Origin: an uncultured Desulfobacter sp.
Lineage (GTDB): Bacteria; Desulfobacterota; Desulfobacteria; Desulfobacterales; Desulfobacteraceae
NCBI RefSeq assembly: GCF_963665355.1
Contig: NZ_OY762229.1
Coordinates: 2,108,001 to 2,172,000 of the forward strand
Length of the DNA stretch: 64,000 nucleotides
Direction: 5' to 3'
Shown here: positions 35,385 through 45,185 of the stretch, in pieces
How positions within the stretch are numbered: position 1 is the stretch's first letter
Layout of the letters: each line of letters opens with the position of its first letter
Notes under the pieces: generated by a model
Database searches by the model: none
What the model was told of the DNA's origin: nothing
Seen by the model: only the letters and a program-made list of their open reading frames with translations
Position numbers and translations under genes: made by a program

Positions 35385-37375
35385 CTTTTGTCCTTGGATT
35401 CATCAGAGTCATCAGATTTGTCCAGGTCTTCCGGAGCTTCCGGCTCAGGGCTTTTTGCCTCTGTGTCGCCGGAGGAATCGTCCTGCTTGATCTCTTCTTT
35501 TTTAATAGGTTCCGGGATCTCTTCGGCTTTAGGCGGTTCCGGTTCAGTCCTGATGTTCCGGCGTCCAAAGAAATCAAAATCCGGGCGCAGGCTTGCAATA
35601 AGGTCATCAAGTTCAGGCCCCATCACGGTTTCCTCTTCCAGGAGAAGGTCGGTGAGGGCATGAAGGATATCTATCTGCTCTTCCAGGATAGTTTTAGCCG
35701 TGCTGTAGGCGCGGTCGATCAGGCCTGCCACTTCGGCGTCAATTTTTTGGGCCGTGGCTTCGGAATAGCCTTTGGCCTGGGTCATTTCCCTGCCTATGAA
35801 GATATTGTCATCATGATCTTCATAGGAAACCGGTGCCAGGGCATTACTCATGCCGAAACTTCTGATCATGCGGTTGGCCAGTTTGGTGGCCTGTTTGATG
35901 TCATTGGAAGCTCCGGTGGAGATGCGTTTGAATATGATCTCTTCTGCCACACGGCCCCCAAAGGCGATGGCCAGCTCATTTTCTAGTTGGTCCTTGTATC
36001 TGAAATCTCCTTCTTCGGGCAGAAACCATGTCACGCCGGCAGCTCTGCCCCTGGGGATAATGGTGATTTTATTCACGGTGTCGGTGTTGGGCAGGAACCG
36101 GGCCACAAGGGCATGGCCGCCTTCGTGGTAGGCCGTGGTCTTTTTTTCTTCGTCCTTTTGTACCTTGGATTTTCTTTCAAGGCCCATGTAAACCTTATCC
36201 TTGGCATCTTCAAAATCGCGCATGGACAGTTTTTCGTGATTCCGTTTGGCTGCCAGAAGCGCGGCCTCATTGCACAGATTTTCCAGATCGGCACCGGAAA
36301 AACCAGGAGTTCCTCTGGCCAGAAGGACCGGATTGACGTCGTTTTCCAGGGGACTTTTCTTCATGTGCACCCGCAGAATACCTTCACGACCTTTGATATC
36401 GGGCATATCCACCACCACCTGCCGGTCGAACCGGCCCGGGCGCAGCAGGGCAGGGTCCAGAACATCAGCCCGGTTGGTGGCAGCCATGAGAATAACCCCT
36501 TCATTGGATTCAAAGCCGTCCATCTCCACAAGCAACTGGTTCAAGGTCTGTTCCCGTTCATCGTGCCCGCCACCAAGCCCTGCACCCCTCTGGCGGCCCA
36601 CGGCATCAATCTCGTCGATAAAAATAATACACGGGGCGTTTTTCTTGCCCTGGGCAAACAAATCCCGGACCCGGGATGCGCCGACGCCCACGAACATTTC
36701 AACAAAATCAGATCCGGAAATGGTGAAAAACGGGACACCTGCTTCACCGGCCACGGCCCGGGAAAGAAGTGTTTTGCCTGTACCTGGATTGCCCACCAGA
36801 AGCACACCCTTGGGGATACGGCCCCCCAGCCGTGTATATTTATTGGGATTTTTCAGAAAGTCCACCACTTCGGTAAGCTCCTCTTTGGCCTCATCAATGC
36901 CCTGGACATTGGCAAAGGTGACCTTTTCCCCCTTGTCATCCATGAGTCTGGCCCGGCTTTTTCCAAAAGAGAGCGCTTTTCCTCCGCCGCCTCCACCCTG
37001 CATCTGACGCATGAAAAAGATCCATACCCCGATGAGCACAATCATGGGCAGCCAGGAAACGATGATGGACATGAACCAGGACGATTCAGCCGGGGGTTTG
37101 GCCTTGATGGCCACACCGCTTTTGCGCAGGATGTCAATGAGATGGACGTCTTCAGGGGCATAGCTGTTCAGTTTTGCACCGCTGGTGTCTGTGATGATCA
37201 GATCCCTGCCCTGGATGACCACACTTTGAATGCGTCCGTCTTCCACAAGGGACAAAAATTCCGAATAGCCGATGTCAGACTGGCCGCCCTGCTGCTGGTT
37301 GAAAATATTGTAGAGCATGACCATCATAAGGACTATCACCAGCCAAAGGGAGATATTTTTATAGAATTGATTCAA
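35381..37375 (-). CDS. ftsH: ATP-dependent zinc metalloprotease FtsH
   Basis: 664 residues. TM1 near residues 8-25, a periplasmic domain, TM2 near 104-123, then AAA+ domain: Walker A GNPGTGKT, Walker [16 protein letters not shown] region [17 protein letters not shown]. Protease domain with zinc motif HEGGH (third Asp ligand further on) and an acidic, low-complexity tail rich in Glu, Asp, Pro and Ser from about 610. Degrades misfolded membrane proteins and, in E. coli, LpxC, so it also bears on LPS levels. Directly upstream of folP. Confidence 0.96.
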   Translation of the reverse strand: MNQFYKNISLWLVIVLMMVMLYNIFNQQQGGQSDIGYSEFLSLVEDGRIQSVVIQGRDLIITDTSGAKLNSYAPEDVHLIDILRKSGVAIKAKPPAESSWFMSIIVSWLPMIVLIGVWIFFMRQMQGGGGGGKALSFGKSRARLMDDKGEKVTFANVQGIDEAKEELTEVVDFLKNPNKYTRLGGRIPKGVLLVGNPGTGKTLLSRAVAGEAGVPFFTISGSDFVEMFVGVGASRVRDLFAQGKKNAPCIIFIDEIDAVGRQRGAGLGGGHDEREQTLNQLLVEMDGFESNEGVILMAATNRADVLDPALLRPGRFDRQVVVDMPDIKGREGILRVHMKKSPLENDVNPVLLARGTPGFSGADLENLCNEAALLAAKRNHEKLSMRDFEDAKDKVYMGLERKSKVQKDEEKKTTAYHEGGHALVARFLPNTDTVNKITIIPRGRAAGVTWFLPEEGDFRYKDQLENELAIAFGGRVAEEIIFKRISTGASNDIKQATKLANRMIRSFGMSNALAPVSYEDHDDNIFIGREMTQAKGYSEATAQKIDAEVAGLIDRAYSTAKTILEEQIDILHALTDLLLEEETVMGPELDDLIASLRPDFDFFGRRNIRTEPEPPKAEEIPEPIKKEEIKQDDSSGDTEAKSPEPEAPEDLDKSDDSDESKDKS

Positions 37376-37393
37376 TGTCTTTCCTCTCTTATC

Positions 37394-37490
37394 TATTTTG
37401 TGAAAGGCTCAATAAATTGTTAAATTATTTCGATGTTCTGTTGCGGGCTGAGCCTGGAGACTGAGGGGTCAGGCCTGTCCATGGCTGTTT
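37394..37490 (+). repeat. Dispersed hairpin repeat, copy C
   Basis: Head TATTTTGTGAAAGG and AATTGTTAAATTATTTCGATG, then core GCGGGCTGAGCCTGG ... GGTCAGGCCTGTCCATGGC. The core pairs less well than in B and D. It lies between ftsH and tilS, in the same orientation as copy D about 160 bases away, so the two form a direct pair. Confidence 0.6.
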
Positions 37491-37554
37491 TCCGGCAAAA
37501 ACATCAATGAATATATATAAACATAAATTTACTTAATACAAGGGTTATATCCCC

Positions 37555-37655
37555 GGGTTTTTATTTGAAAGTCTGTGTAAAAAACTCAGATCTTTCAACC
37601 TTCGTTGTGGGCTGAGCCTGGCAACTGATATGTCAGGTCAGCCCATGGCTGTTCG
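37555..37655 (+). repeat. Dispersed hairpin repeat, copy D, overlapping the 3' end of tilS
   Basis: Head GGGTTTTTATTTGAAAGTC, spacer, core GTGGGCTGAGCCTGG ... CAGGTCAGCCCATGGC, near-identical to copy B over the core. The tilS stop codon is at 37597-37595, so the core is translated as the last 19 or so residues of TilS and the head is its trailer. Confidence 0.65.
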
Positions 37656-38734
37656 TCCGGTTGTCCATTTTGGTGCCGGCAGGTCTTGAGCCGCCTGCCA
37701 AGTGTCCGCAGGGCTGTTTTTTCTTTTTTTATATGCAGAACGTGCCTTTGTCTGTATACCCGAATCTGGTCGGGGAGGTCCAGACTCTTACCAGACTCTG
37801 TGTTTTTAACGGCAAAGGAAAGAATATCCCTGATATGGGTGTGGGAGATTCGTCTTAAATTGTGTTTTACCGTCAATAATGCTGCCCGGATGACCCGGGC
37901 ACCCAAGGCGCGGTCAAGTGTGGCAATCGCCGGAATGGACAATGTAATCTGGTCGTTTTGTCTTTCGGTTGTTGCGTTTTCCAGGGCTGTCCGGGCCATC
38001 TGGTCCAGAAAATCATCTTCCTGCCCCATGATGTGGGACAGCCGGTCCAGCCCGGTTCTAATGTCGGGATTAAATTGCGTTTCAAGAAACGGGATCAGGC
38101 AGTGACGGATGCGATTGCGAAGGTAGGATGTGTCCTCATTGGATACATCAACCACATAGCTTTGGTTGATCGCATCAAGAAATGCCAGGATCTTTGTTCT
38201 GGGCATCCGGATCAGGGGGCGGATAAACCTTTTCTGTCTCACCGGCGCAATCCCCCGAAGCCCCTGGGGGCCGGTTCCGCGGACAATATTCATCAGAACC
38301 TGCTCTGCATTGTCATCCCGGTTATGGCCCAGGGCAATCCGGTGAAACCCCTTTTCAAGGGCAATCCGGGAAAAAAAATCATACCTCGCATTTCTGCCCG
38401 CCTCTTCAACACAGAGTCGTTGTTTTTTCGCAAGCTCTGCTACATTTTGTGACTCAACCACCAGATCAAGGCTGTGTTTCCTGGCAAATTTCCGGACAAA
38501 ATTTTCATCGGCCAGGGCGTGGCTGCCCCGAAGCATATGGTTCAGGTGTGCCAGGCCGATGTGGATGTCAAGATCTTTTTGTAGATTCCTTAAAGCCTGT
38601 GCCAGGGCTATGGAATCAGGACCTCCGGACACACCGATCAATACGTTGTGGCCGGGGGCAACCATGTCGTACGCCTGAATGGTGTCAAGCACCAGGTCCG
38701 TAAACCTTTTGGCAACCGATAATTGGGATGTCAT
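37595..38734 (-). CDS. tilS: tRNA(Ile)-lysidine synthase
   Basis: 379-residue ATP-dependent enzyme that converts C34 of the CAU-anticodon tRNA-Ile to lysidine, essential for AUA decoding. Seen: the PP-loop GVSGGPDSIALA near residue 33, HLNHMLRGSHALADE, ALGHNRDDNAEQVLMNI and the lysidine-site RPLIRM. The last residues (DLTYQLPGSAHNEG) come from dispersed repeat D and are unlikely to be ancestral. First gene of the tilS-ftsH group, though 219 bases and two repeats separate it from ftsH. Confidence 0.93.
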   Translation of the reverse strand: MTSQLSVAKRFTDLVLDTIQAYDMVAPGHNVLIGVSGGPDSIALAQALRNLQKDLDIHIGLAHLNHMLRGSHALADENFVRKFARKHSLDLVVESQNVAELAKKQRLCVEEAGRNARYDFFSRIALEKGFHRIALGHNRDDNAEQVLMNIVRGTGPQGLRGIAPVRQKRFIRPLIRMPRTKILAFLDAINQSYVVDVSNEDTSYLRNRIRHCLIPFLETQFNPDIRTGLDRLSHIMGQEDDFLDQMARTALENATTERQNDQITLSIPAIATLDRALGARVIRAALLTVKHNLRRISHTHIRDILSFAVKNTESGKSLDLPDQIRVYRQRHVLHIKKEKTALRTLGRRLKTCRHQNGQPDEQPWADLTYQLPGSAHNEG

Positions 38735-38930
38735 GTGTTATGCATACTGCTTGTAGGAAATAGATGAATTGTTTTGTCCCATCTATGTCTAATAACAGAA
38801 AACTATCATAATATGCAATAATCTAAACTTTGGGTCTACACGTTCCCTTTGAAAAACGGCCGTTTTGGTTGAAGCTGTGATTGAAAATGTGTTAATCTTC
38901 CAATTGAATTATAATAACGAGGACGTATCT

Positions 38931-39905
38931 ATGAAAAAAATCCTATGGTTTGTTTCAACACTGTTAATGGCTGTGTGTCTGTTTTTTTCCGCGGCCGGCG
39001 CTGGGGACAGAATTTTTTTCGGCATTGCCACCGGCGGTACCGGCGGCACCTACTATCCCCTGGGCGGCGTGCTGGCCCAGATAATCTCCGACAAAGTCGT
39101 TGTTGATGGCAATAAATTGTTCGCCACGGCAGAGACCGGCAATGCCTCGGTTGCCAATGCCATGCTTTTAAGTCGCAACGGCATTGAATCTGCCTTTGTG
39201 GCGGCTGATATCCTGGATGCCGCCTACAAAGGCACTAAGCAGTTTGATGGAAAAAGTCTGAAAAACCTGCGCGCCCTGGGTGCCCTTTATCCGGAAACCG
39301 TTCAGGTGGTTGTAAGGGCAACTGCCGGAGTTAAAACTATTTTTGATCTAAAAGGCAAATCCATCTCCTCGGGTTCCCCTGGTTCCGGACAGTGGCAGTT
39401 GCTGGGTGATCTTTTAGGCGCTTACGGTATGGACCGCAAAACAGATATTAAAGAGGATTACTCCTCATTTGCCCAGTCTGTTGAAAAGATCAGAGACGGC
39501 GATCTGGACGCCTCCCTGATCACAGCCGGTACCCCCACGGCGTCTGTCCTTGAGCTGGCGAATCATCATAATATCATGATTCTGCCGTTGTCGGGTGCAC
39601 CCATCAAGGCGCTTCAGGCAGTTCAGCCCTACTATTCCAGTATCATTCTGCCTGCCCGGACTTATACAGGCCAGACCGAAGATGTGGAAACCATTGCTGT
39701 CAGAGCTATCTGGGCCACCCATGACAAACTGGACAACACCCTTGCATACAATGTTGTCAAAGCGCTGTATGAAAATACCGATGCACTGTCCAGGTGGCAT
39801 GTGAAAGGCAAAGAGATTTCCCTTGCAAAGGCCCTTGAGTCTGTTTCCATTCCACTTCATCCGGGAGCGGAAAAGTACTATCGTGAAAAGGGCCTGATAA
39901 AATAG
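38931..39905 (+). CDS. TAXI family TRAP transporter solute-binding protein
   Basis: 324 residues with a signal peptide (cleavage near AAGAG, about residue 24). Mature start FFGIATGGTGGTYYPLGGVLAQ is the hallmark of the TAXI group; also SGSPGSGQW and HPGAEKYYREKGLI at the end. TAXI proteins bind small organic acids such as glutamate for a fused TRAP permease. The start at 38931 is taken at the signal peptide, with GAGG 8 bases ahead. A DUF1850 gene follows directly but no TRAP membrane gene. Confidence 0.9.
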   Translation: MKKILWFVSTLLMAVCLFFSAAGAGDRIFFGIATGGTGGTYYPLGGVLAQIISDKVVVDGNKLFATAETGNASVANAMLLSRNGIESAFVAADILDAAYKGTKQFDGKSLKNLRALGALYPETVQVVVRATAGVKTIFDLKGKSISSGSPGSGQWQLLGDLLGAYGMDRKTDIKEDYSSFAQSVEKIRDGDLDASLITAGTPTASVLELANHHNIMILPLSGAPIKALQAVQPYYSSIILPARTYTGQTEDVETIAVRAIWATHDKLDNTLAYNVVKALYENTDALSRWHVKGKEISLAKALESVSIPLHPGAEKYYREKGLIK

Positions 39906-40373
39906 TTGAGACGCTTGCTTATAGGTGCTCGGGTATGGTTGTGGGGATTGCTGGCCGTCTGTTTTATCCCGGTGTCGGTTTTGGCTGCAGGCCAGATTGT
40001 AATTGTCTCTTTTCCTAAGAATAATATGCTTCTGAAGGTTTCTTTGGAAAATGAAATGCGGTTTTCTCTCTCCTTTGTTCATTCGGTGTCAAAAACCAGG
40101 GTGACTGACCTGTATGAAATCAGGGGAAATCAAATTGTACAGATCCGGGAGTATTTTTCAGCCCATGGCGCCGGGCTGCCCTCAAGCCCTGAGGAGCCGG
40201 ACGGGATCAGATGGGAGAAACAAAAATCCCAGTTTGTCCTGCACATGGAGCGTTTCATCCCCAAACTTGTGGTGAGGACAGACAAAAATTATGAAAACAG
40301 GCTCAAAATCCAGAGCCGGACAATTAACCTGAATCAATGGGAAGATCAGGCCCTGCAGTTATATATTGAGTAA
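39906..40373 (+). CDS. DUF1850 family protein
   Basis: 155 residues. N-terminal hydrophobic segment (LWGLLAVCFIPVSVLAA, likely signal or anchor), then a small beta-rich domain with MRFSLSFVHSVSKTRVTDLYEI and HGAGLPSSPEEPD, the two DUF1850 landmarks. The open frame begins at a TTG immediately after the stop of the TAXI gene; this start is uncertain. DUF1850 genes usually sit between a TAXI protein and its TRAP permease; function unknown. Confidence 0.75.
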   Translation: MRRLLIGARVWLWGLLAVCFIPVSVLAAGQIVIVSFPKNNMLLKVSLENEMRFSLSFVHSVSKTRVTDLYEIRGNQIVQIREYFSAHGAGLPSSPEEPDGIRWEKQKSQFVLHMERFIPKLVVRTDKNYENRLKIQSRTINLNQWEDQALQLYIE

Positions 40374-40449
40374 AAATTGCTTTTAGGCATTTAAAAAAGG
40401 AGCAAAAAAAACGGATTCAAATCAGCCACCCCGCAATAAAGCCTGCTTT

Positions 40450-41034
40450 TTATTCTACGGTGCATTTGTTGGCATGTTTCCCGCAGATACCGATATAATG
40501 GGAACGTATTTTTTTGATATCCACAGTTATATCTCCCGTGGGGTAGAACGTCGATAAAAAGCCTCCTGTTTTACGCTTATAGTCAAGAAAAGCCAGTGCT
40601 ATGGGTATGTTGGCGCCCATGGCAATGTGGTAGAAACCTGTTTTCCATGTGGCCACCCGGGATCGCGTACCTTCCGGCGGCACAGCTATGACCAGTCTGT
40701 CCGTTTTGTTGAATGCATCAATTGTCTGGGCCACCACATTGTTTGCGCACTTCCGGTTGATTGGAATACCGCCCATCCATTTCATGATGGGGCCCCGCCA
40801 GCTTTTAAACAGGGCGTCTTTGCCCATCCAGTGCATGTCAAATCCGAAGACAAAGGCCATGGTCAGGGATATGGGGAAATCCCAGTTGCTGGTGTGCGGG
40901 ACTGCAACCAAGACGTATTTTGCCTCCGACGGCATATTACCTTTCAGTCTCCAGCCTGTCAGTTTGAGAGAAATTGCGCACAATGATTTGAGAAGCGGAC
41001 GTATTCCCGGTGTGTTGTACATGGTTAACTTCAA
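40450..41034 (-). CDS. Lysophospholipid-type acyltransferase (PlsC-like)
   Basis: 194-residue acyltransferase. Seen: catalytic HTSNWD (H-x4-D) near residue 48, GGIPINR near 92, VPPEGTRS near 119, matching blocks I-III of the glycerolphosphate acyltransferase superfamily. It is shorter than PlsC and lacks clear membrane helices beyond the N-terminal region; this subgroup is often annotated as a 1-acyl-glycerol-3-phosphate acyltransferase, but the acceptor is unproved. Ends GKHANKCTVE. Single gene, minus strand, convergent with the DUF1850 gene. Confidence 0.82.
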   Translation of the reverse strand: MKLTMYNTPGIRPLLKSLCAISLKLTGWRLKGNMPSEAKYVLVAVPHTSNWDFPISLTMAFVFGFDMHWMGKDALFKSWRGPIMKWMGGIPINRKCANNVVAQTIDAFNKTDRLVIAVPPEGTRSRVATWKTGFYHIAMGANIPIALAFLDYKRKTGGFLSTFYPTGDITVDIKKIRSHYIGICGKHANKCTVE

Positions 41035-41352
41035 TGGCTCTCCCGACGTTAAGAAGTATAATATACTGGTTGGCGATCATTTTTGCTGGGCAAAATTAGT
41101 TCTTAGCCGGATAAATGGAGTGAATATAAGTTAGAAAAATAATATACGTCAAGCCTGGCAAGTGCAAAAAAATGAATAGGCATGGAGGATTGTACTTTTA
41201 ACCAAACCAGTTAAAAGCCGGGTAGGGGGAGGGCAGTTGTGCTTTATGATTTCTTCCCGCAGGCAACCAAAAGAAAAAACGCGCTGAAAATGTTTATTTT
41301 CCCGGTCTGTTGTAATATCGGTGACGAACAGCGTTATGTTTTTTGCCTGATG
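41035..41352. other. Intergenic stretch without recognised gene
   Basis: 318 bases between the acyltransferase start and the PilZ-like gene stop, both on the minus strand. AT-rich near the acyltransferase (TATAATATAC at about 41056-41065). I see no coding potential, RNA gene or strong terminator. It should hold the acyltransferase promoter. Confidence 0.5.
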
Positions 41353-41898
41353 TCATGCCTTTGCCTGATGCTCCAGTCTTGCCTGCTGGTCCACCAGGTG
41401 TAAAAAAGAGACAAAATCGTGATAATCACAAACATCATCCGAAAACGCGAGTCCCACAATTTTTTCATTCCCTTCTCTGCGGATATGTCTGGGTTTCATG
41501 CGGAATTGGATGGTTTGTCTGTCTTCGGGGTTTTCAAAGGAGACTGTTAAAGCCTTGCTGAAAAATGAAAGATCTTCCTGGGCGTATTGTTGATCGTCAA
41601 ACGCAAAAGAGAGTCCGTTTATGGATATATCTTTTAATTTTCCGGGAATTTTTTTCTTGGAAGCGCCTTCGGTGAATTGGAAGTGGAAATTATCATTCCA
41701 GTCGGTCTTTTGCCGTTTGTATTTTCTGCTTTGTATCGATTGATGCTGTGACGATTGTGCATTTGTTTTTTCATTTTCCCAAAATTGTGTGTAATCTATA
41801 ATTACGTTTTCAATTAAATCTTCAACGGGCATACTTTTTTCATATGCGATGTCTGAAATGCCCTGTAAGATGCTATCGTGGATATCCACCAGCCCCAT
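41353..41898 (-). CDS. PilZ-domain-like protein
   Basis: 181 residues. The N-terminal 55 residues are helical and acidic (DIHDSILQGISDIAYEKS). The remainder fits PilZ: RKYKR supplies R-x3-R and DISINGLSF supplies D-x-S-x2-G, both needed to bind cyclic di-GMP, followed by beta-strand pattern to IVGLAFS. Probably a soluble c-di-GMP receptor; target unknown. AAGGAGG precedes the ATG. It stands alone, divergent from epd. An HD-GYP protein at 54.9-55.8 kb shows c-di-GMP turnover in this organism. Confidence 0.72.
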   Translation of the reverse strand: MGLVDIHDSILQGISDIAYEKSMPVEDLIENVIIDYTQFWENEKTNAQSSQHQSIQSRKYKRQKTDWNDNFHFQFTEGASKKKIPGKLKDISINGLSFAFDDQQYAQEDLSFFSKALTVSFENPEDRQTIQFRMKPRHIRREGNEKIVGLAFSDDVCDYHDFVSFLHLVDQQARLEHQAKA

Positions 41899-42255
41899 AA
41901 GAACCTCCTTTAAGCGTTTGCATTAATGTATAGGCGCCACATGATATAGCACGCACGTCACGCATTTTAAGCCTTGGTAAGAGCTGATTTTCTTCGTAGA
42001 GAATCGCACTTGAAAAACTTAATCATAGAACGTTTTTAATGTCAAGAAAGGATGTCAATTGGCTTATTAACCTTGTGAAATAAAATTGGTATGTTATGAA
42101 AAAAATATTTTATGTTATTGATTAAAATGTGGGAACATTTGATACTCATATTCTCGATGTGATAAGTATTGCCTTTGCCTTGACACAGACCGTAATTTCC
42201 AGGTATTAAAAGAACTTTTTTTATTAACTCTAAACAGCTCAGGAAGTCGGGTATA
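41899..42255. other. Divergent intergenic region between the PilZ-like gene and epd
   Basis: 357 AT-rich bases. They hold the epd promoter candidate at 42180-42209 and, facing the other way, a TTGACA at about 42045-42040 that may serve the PilZ-like gene, though its -10 is weak. No ORF with family features and no repeat. Confidence 0.5.
42180..42209 (+). promoter_or_regulatory. Sigma-70-type promoter candidate for epd
   Basis: TTGACA (42180-42185), 18-base spacer, TATTAA (42204-42209). Lies 47 bases before the epd ATG. Confidence 0.45.
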
Positions 42256-43275
42256 ATGGCATATAAGATAGCCGTGAACGGATATGGAAGGATCGGACGT
42301 TGCGTGGTGCGTGCTCTTTACGAGTCCAGGGTATATGCGGAAAATTTGAGCCTTGTGGCCATTAATGAAGCCTGGCATCCGGATACGGTGCTTCACCTGA
42401 CCCGGTTTGATTCCACCCATGGACGGTTTCCCAAGGACGTAAGGAAGACTGCCCGGGGGATGGCCATTGAACACGATGAGATCAGTCTGCTCCAGGAGAA
42501 AACTATTGAGAATCTGCCCTGGAAGGACCTTGAAGTGGACGCGGTTCTGGATTGCACCGGTGTTTTTAATGACCGGCAGGCCGCAACACTGCATATCCGG
42601 TCCGGTGCTGCAAAGGTTATTTATTCTAATCCCGGCAAAGATGAAATGGACGCCACCATTATATACGGTGTGAATCACAGCAGCCTGAAAGCCGAACATG
42701 CGATTATTTCCAATGCCTCCTGCACCTCCAACTGCCTGATTCCCATTTTGAGTGTTATTGATGCTGTGCTTGGCATTGACTGCGGGTCTGTCACAACCAT
42801 TCATTCAGCCATGAACGACCAGCCCGTGATTGACGCATATAATACGGATCTGCGTAAAACCAGGTCTGCACTGCAATCCATTATTCCGGTGACCACATCC
42901 CTGGCCAAGGGGATCGGCAGGATTCTGCCCCATCTGGACAATAGATTTGAAACCCTGGCCATACGGGTTCCCACAACCAATGTCTCCATCATGGATATTA
43001 CTCTTGTGGTGGCATCGGACACGGATGCGGATCAGGTCAATACCCTGCTTGCCCGGGCAGCAGAAACAGATTTAGAAGGAATTTTAGGGGTGAATGATGA
43101 ACAACTGGTGTCCTGTGATTTTAACCACGATCCCAGATCTGCCATTGTCGATTTGTCCCAGACCCGGGTATCGGGGTCCCGGCTTGTAAAAATTCAGGCA
43201 TGGTTTGACAACGAATGGGGGTATTCCAACAGGATGATTGACACCACAATTGCGGCTCTGGATAAATTGGGGTAA
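42256..43275 (+). CDS. epd: Erythrose-4-phosphate dehydrogenase / GapA-like dehydrogenase
   Basis: 339-residue NAD-dependent phosphorylating aldehyde dehydrogenase. Seen: Rossmann start AVNGYGRIGR, catalytic Cys156 in NASCTSNC, His in TTIHSAMNDQPVIDAYN, and RVPTTNVSIMD. Several stretches (TTIHSAM-DQ-VIDAY, SIIPV-T-LA-GI-RI-P, VDFNHDP-type CDFNHDPRSAIVD) are closer to Epd than to glycolytic GAPDH. Epd makes 4-phosphoerythronate for pyridoxal phosphate synthesis. A glycolytic or gluconeogenic role cannot be excluded. Confidence 0.78.
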   Translation: MAYKIAVNGYGRIGRCVVRALYESRVYAENLSLVAINEAWHPDTVLHLTRFDSTHGRFPKDVRKTARGMAIEHDEISLLQEKTIENLPWKDLEVDAVLDCTGVFNDRQAATLHIRSGAAKVIYSNPGKDEMDATIIYGVNHSSLKAEHAIISNASCTSNCLIPILSVIDAVLGIDCGSVTTIHSAMNDQPVIDAYNTDLRKTRSALQSIIPVTTSLAKGIGRILPHLDNRFETLAIRVPTTNVSIMDITLVVASDTDADQVNTLLARAAETDLEGILGVNDEQLVSCDFNHDPRSAIVDLSQTRVSGSRLVKIQAWFDNEWGYSNRMIDTTIAALDKLG

Positions 43276-43332
43276 GATTATTTCATTCAATGGCCTGAAA
43301 CCAACGGCCCTAAACTGTATAGGATTTTTGTC

Positions 43333-45108
43333 ATGGCATTAGATCCAACCAAACATGCAGACTGGGAAATTGCAGAAGACGCAGAAAAAACTATGCTCAC
43401 CATCTATAAGATTGGTGAAAAACTGGGGTTAACCAAAGGGGAGCTTTTGCCCCAGGGGCATTACATTGGTAAAATTGATTTCATGAAAGTGCTTGACCGT
43501 CTTAAAGACAAGCCCAATGGAAAGTATATTGATGTCACCGCCATTACCCCCACCCCGCTTGGCGAGGGTAAATCCACATCCACCATTGGCCTTGTGCAGG
43601 GCCTTGGAAAAATTGGAAAAAGTGTTTGTGCTGCTATTCGCCAGCCTTCGGGAGGGCCGACCATGAACATCAAGGGGTCTGCCGGTGGGGGCGGTCTGGC
43701 CCAGTGCATTCCTTTGACGGCGTTCAGCCTGGGTTTTACCGGCGACATCAACGCCATTATGAATGCCCACAACCTGGCCATGGTGGCCCTGACCTCTCGT
43801 TTACAGCATGAAAGAAACTATAGTGATGAGCAGCTGGAGCGTCTATCGGGCATGAAGAGAATAGACATTGATCCCACCAGTATTGAAATGGGTTGGGTCA
43901 TTGATTTCTGCTGCCAGGCTCTGCGTAATATTGTCATTGGTATTGACGGGGTAAACGGTAAATTCGATGGTTTCATGATGAAATCCAAATTCGGCATTGC
44001 CGTGTCTTCGGAAGTTATGGCCATCCTCTCCCTGGCCAAAGACCTTAAAGATATGCGCGAGAGGATGGGAAAGATTGTTGTGGCATATACAAAAAAAGGC
44101 GCCCCTGTTACCACCGAGGACTTAAAGGTTGCCGGTGCCATGACCGCCTGGATGGTGGATGCCATGAAACCCTCTTTGATGCAGACCCTGGAGGGACAGC
44201 CTGTTATTGTTCATGCCGCTCCGTTTGCCAATATTGCCATTGGTCAAAGCTCCATTATTGCTGATAAAGTGGGGTTGAAGTTGGCTGACTACCATGTGAC
44301 CGAATCAGGCTTTGGTGCCGGCATTGGTTTTGAGAAATTCTGGAACCTGAAATGCCGCTACTCGGGTCTGACACCAGACTGTGCTGTTGTGGTCGCAACG
44401 ATCCGGGCCCTGAAATGCCATGGCGGTGCACCTGTGCCCGTTCCGGGTAAACCCATGCCCGAAGCCTATGGAACTGAAAACGTTGGATGGGTTGAAAAAG
44501 GATGCGCTAATCTGATCCATCACATCCGCAACGTGCGTAAAGCCGGCATATCCCCGGTTGTCTGCATCAATGCCTTTTATACGGATACGGACGCTGAGAT
44601 CGCCAAGGTTTGTGAGCTGGTTAAAGCTGAAGGTGCAAGGGTGGCCGTTTCCCGCCACTGGGAAAAGGGTGGTGATGGTGCCGTGGAATTTGCCCGGGCC
44701 GTTGTGGATGCATGCGAGGAAAAAACACAGTTCAAGTTCCTCTACATGCTGGATATGCCGCTTAAGCAAAGAATCGAACTCATTGCCAAGGAAGTTTACG
44801 GTGCCAAGGGTGTTGATTATTCTCCTGTTGCGGACAGGAAGCTGGCCCGGCTCCAGGCGGACCCGGAAACTTCTAAAATGGGTGTCTGTATGGTGAAGAC
44901 ACACCTGTCTTTGTCTGACAACCCTGGGATTAAGGGTGTGCCCACAGATTGGAGACTGGCCATTCGTGAAGTACTGACTTACCATGGTGCAGGTTTCATC
45001 GTTCCTGTTGCCGGCGATATCTCTCTGATGCCGGGAACCTGTTCCAACCCTGCCTTTAAACGTGTTGATGTTGATGTTGAAACGGGTAAGGTGCAGGGGT
45101 TATTTTAA
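43333..45108 (+). CDS. fhs: Formate-tetrahydrofolate ligase
   Basis: 591-residue enzyme making 10-formyl-THF from formate, THF and ATP; in sulfate reducers it works in the methyl branch of the Wood-Ljungdahl pathway and supplies purine and fMet synthesis. Seen: ATP loop [26 protein letters not shown] (family signature), and [11 protein letters not shown] little longer than the usual 555-560, mainly from a longer N-terminus and internal loops. AGGA lies ahead of the ATG; folD follows after 77 bases. Confidence 0.96.
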   Translation: MALDPTKHADWEIAEDAEKTMLTIYKIGEKLGLTKGELLPQGHYIGKIDFMKVLDRLKDKPNGKYIDVTAITPTPLGEGKSTSTIGLVQGLGKIGKSVCAAIRQPSGGPTMNIKGSAGGGGLAQCIPLTAFSLGFTGDINAIMNAHNLAMVALTSRLQHERNYSDEQLERLSGMKRIDIDPTSIEMGWVIDFCCQALRNIVIGIDGVNGKFDGFMMKSKFGIAVSSEVMAILSLAKDLKDMRERMGKIVVAYTKKGAPVTTEDLKVAGAMTAWMVDAMKPSLMQTLEGQPVIVHAAPFANIAIGQSSIIADKVGLKLADYHVTESGFGAGIGFEKFWNLKCRYSGLTPDCAVVVATIRALKCHGGAPVPVPGKPMPEAYGTENVGWVEKGCANLIHHIRNVRKAGISPVVCINAFYTDTDAEIAKVCELVKAEGARVAVSRHWEKGGDGAVEFARAVVDACEEKTQFKFLYMLDMPLKQRIELIAKEVYGAKGVDYSPVADRKLARLQADPETSKMGVCMVKTHLSLSDNPGIKGVPTDWRLAIREVLTYHGAGFIVPVAGDISLMPGTCSNPAFKRVDVDVETGKVQGLF

Positions 45109-45185
45109 GATATAGATTGAATCACTCCGGCAATGAAACAGCGCAATCTGATTTTTTCTTTGCCGGATCATATCAGGAGAAAGGT

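Noticed and set aside
35987-37423. Open frame of 478 codons on the plus strand opposite ftsH
   Set aside because: Antisense shadow of a highly conserved gene; composition is atypical and no motif is present.
41342-41370. Direct repeat TTTGCCTGATG across the 3' end of the PilZ-like gene
   Set aside because: Only 11 bases, two copies 18 bases apart; no mobile-element feature nearby, so it could be chance or slippage.
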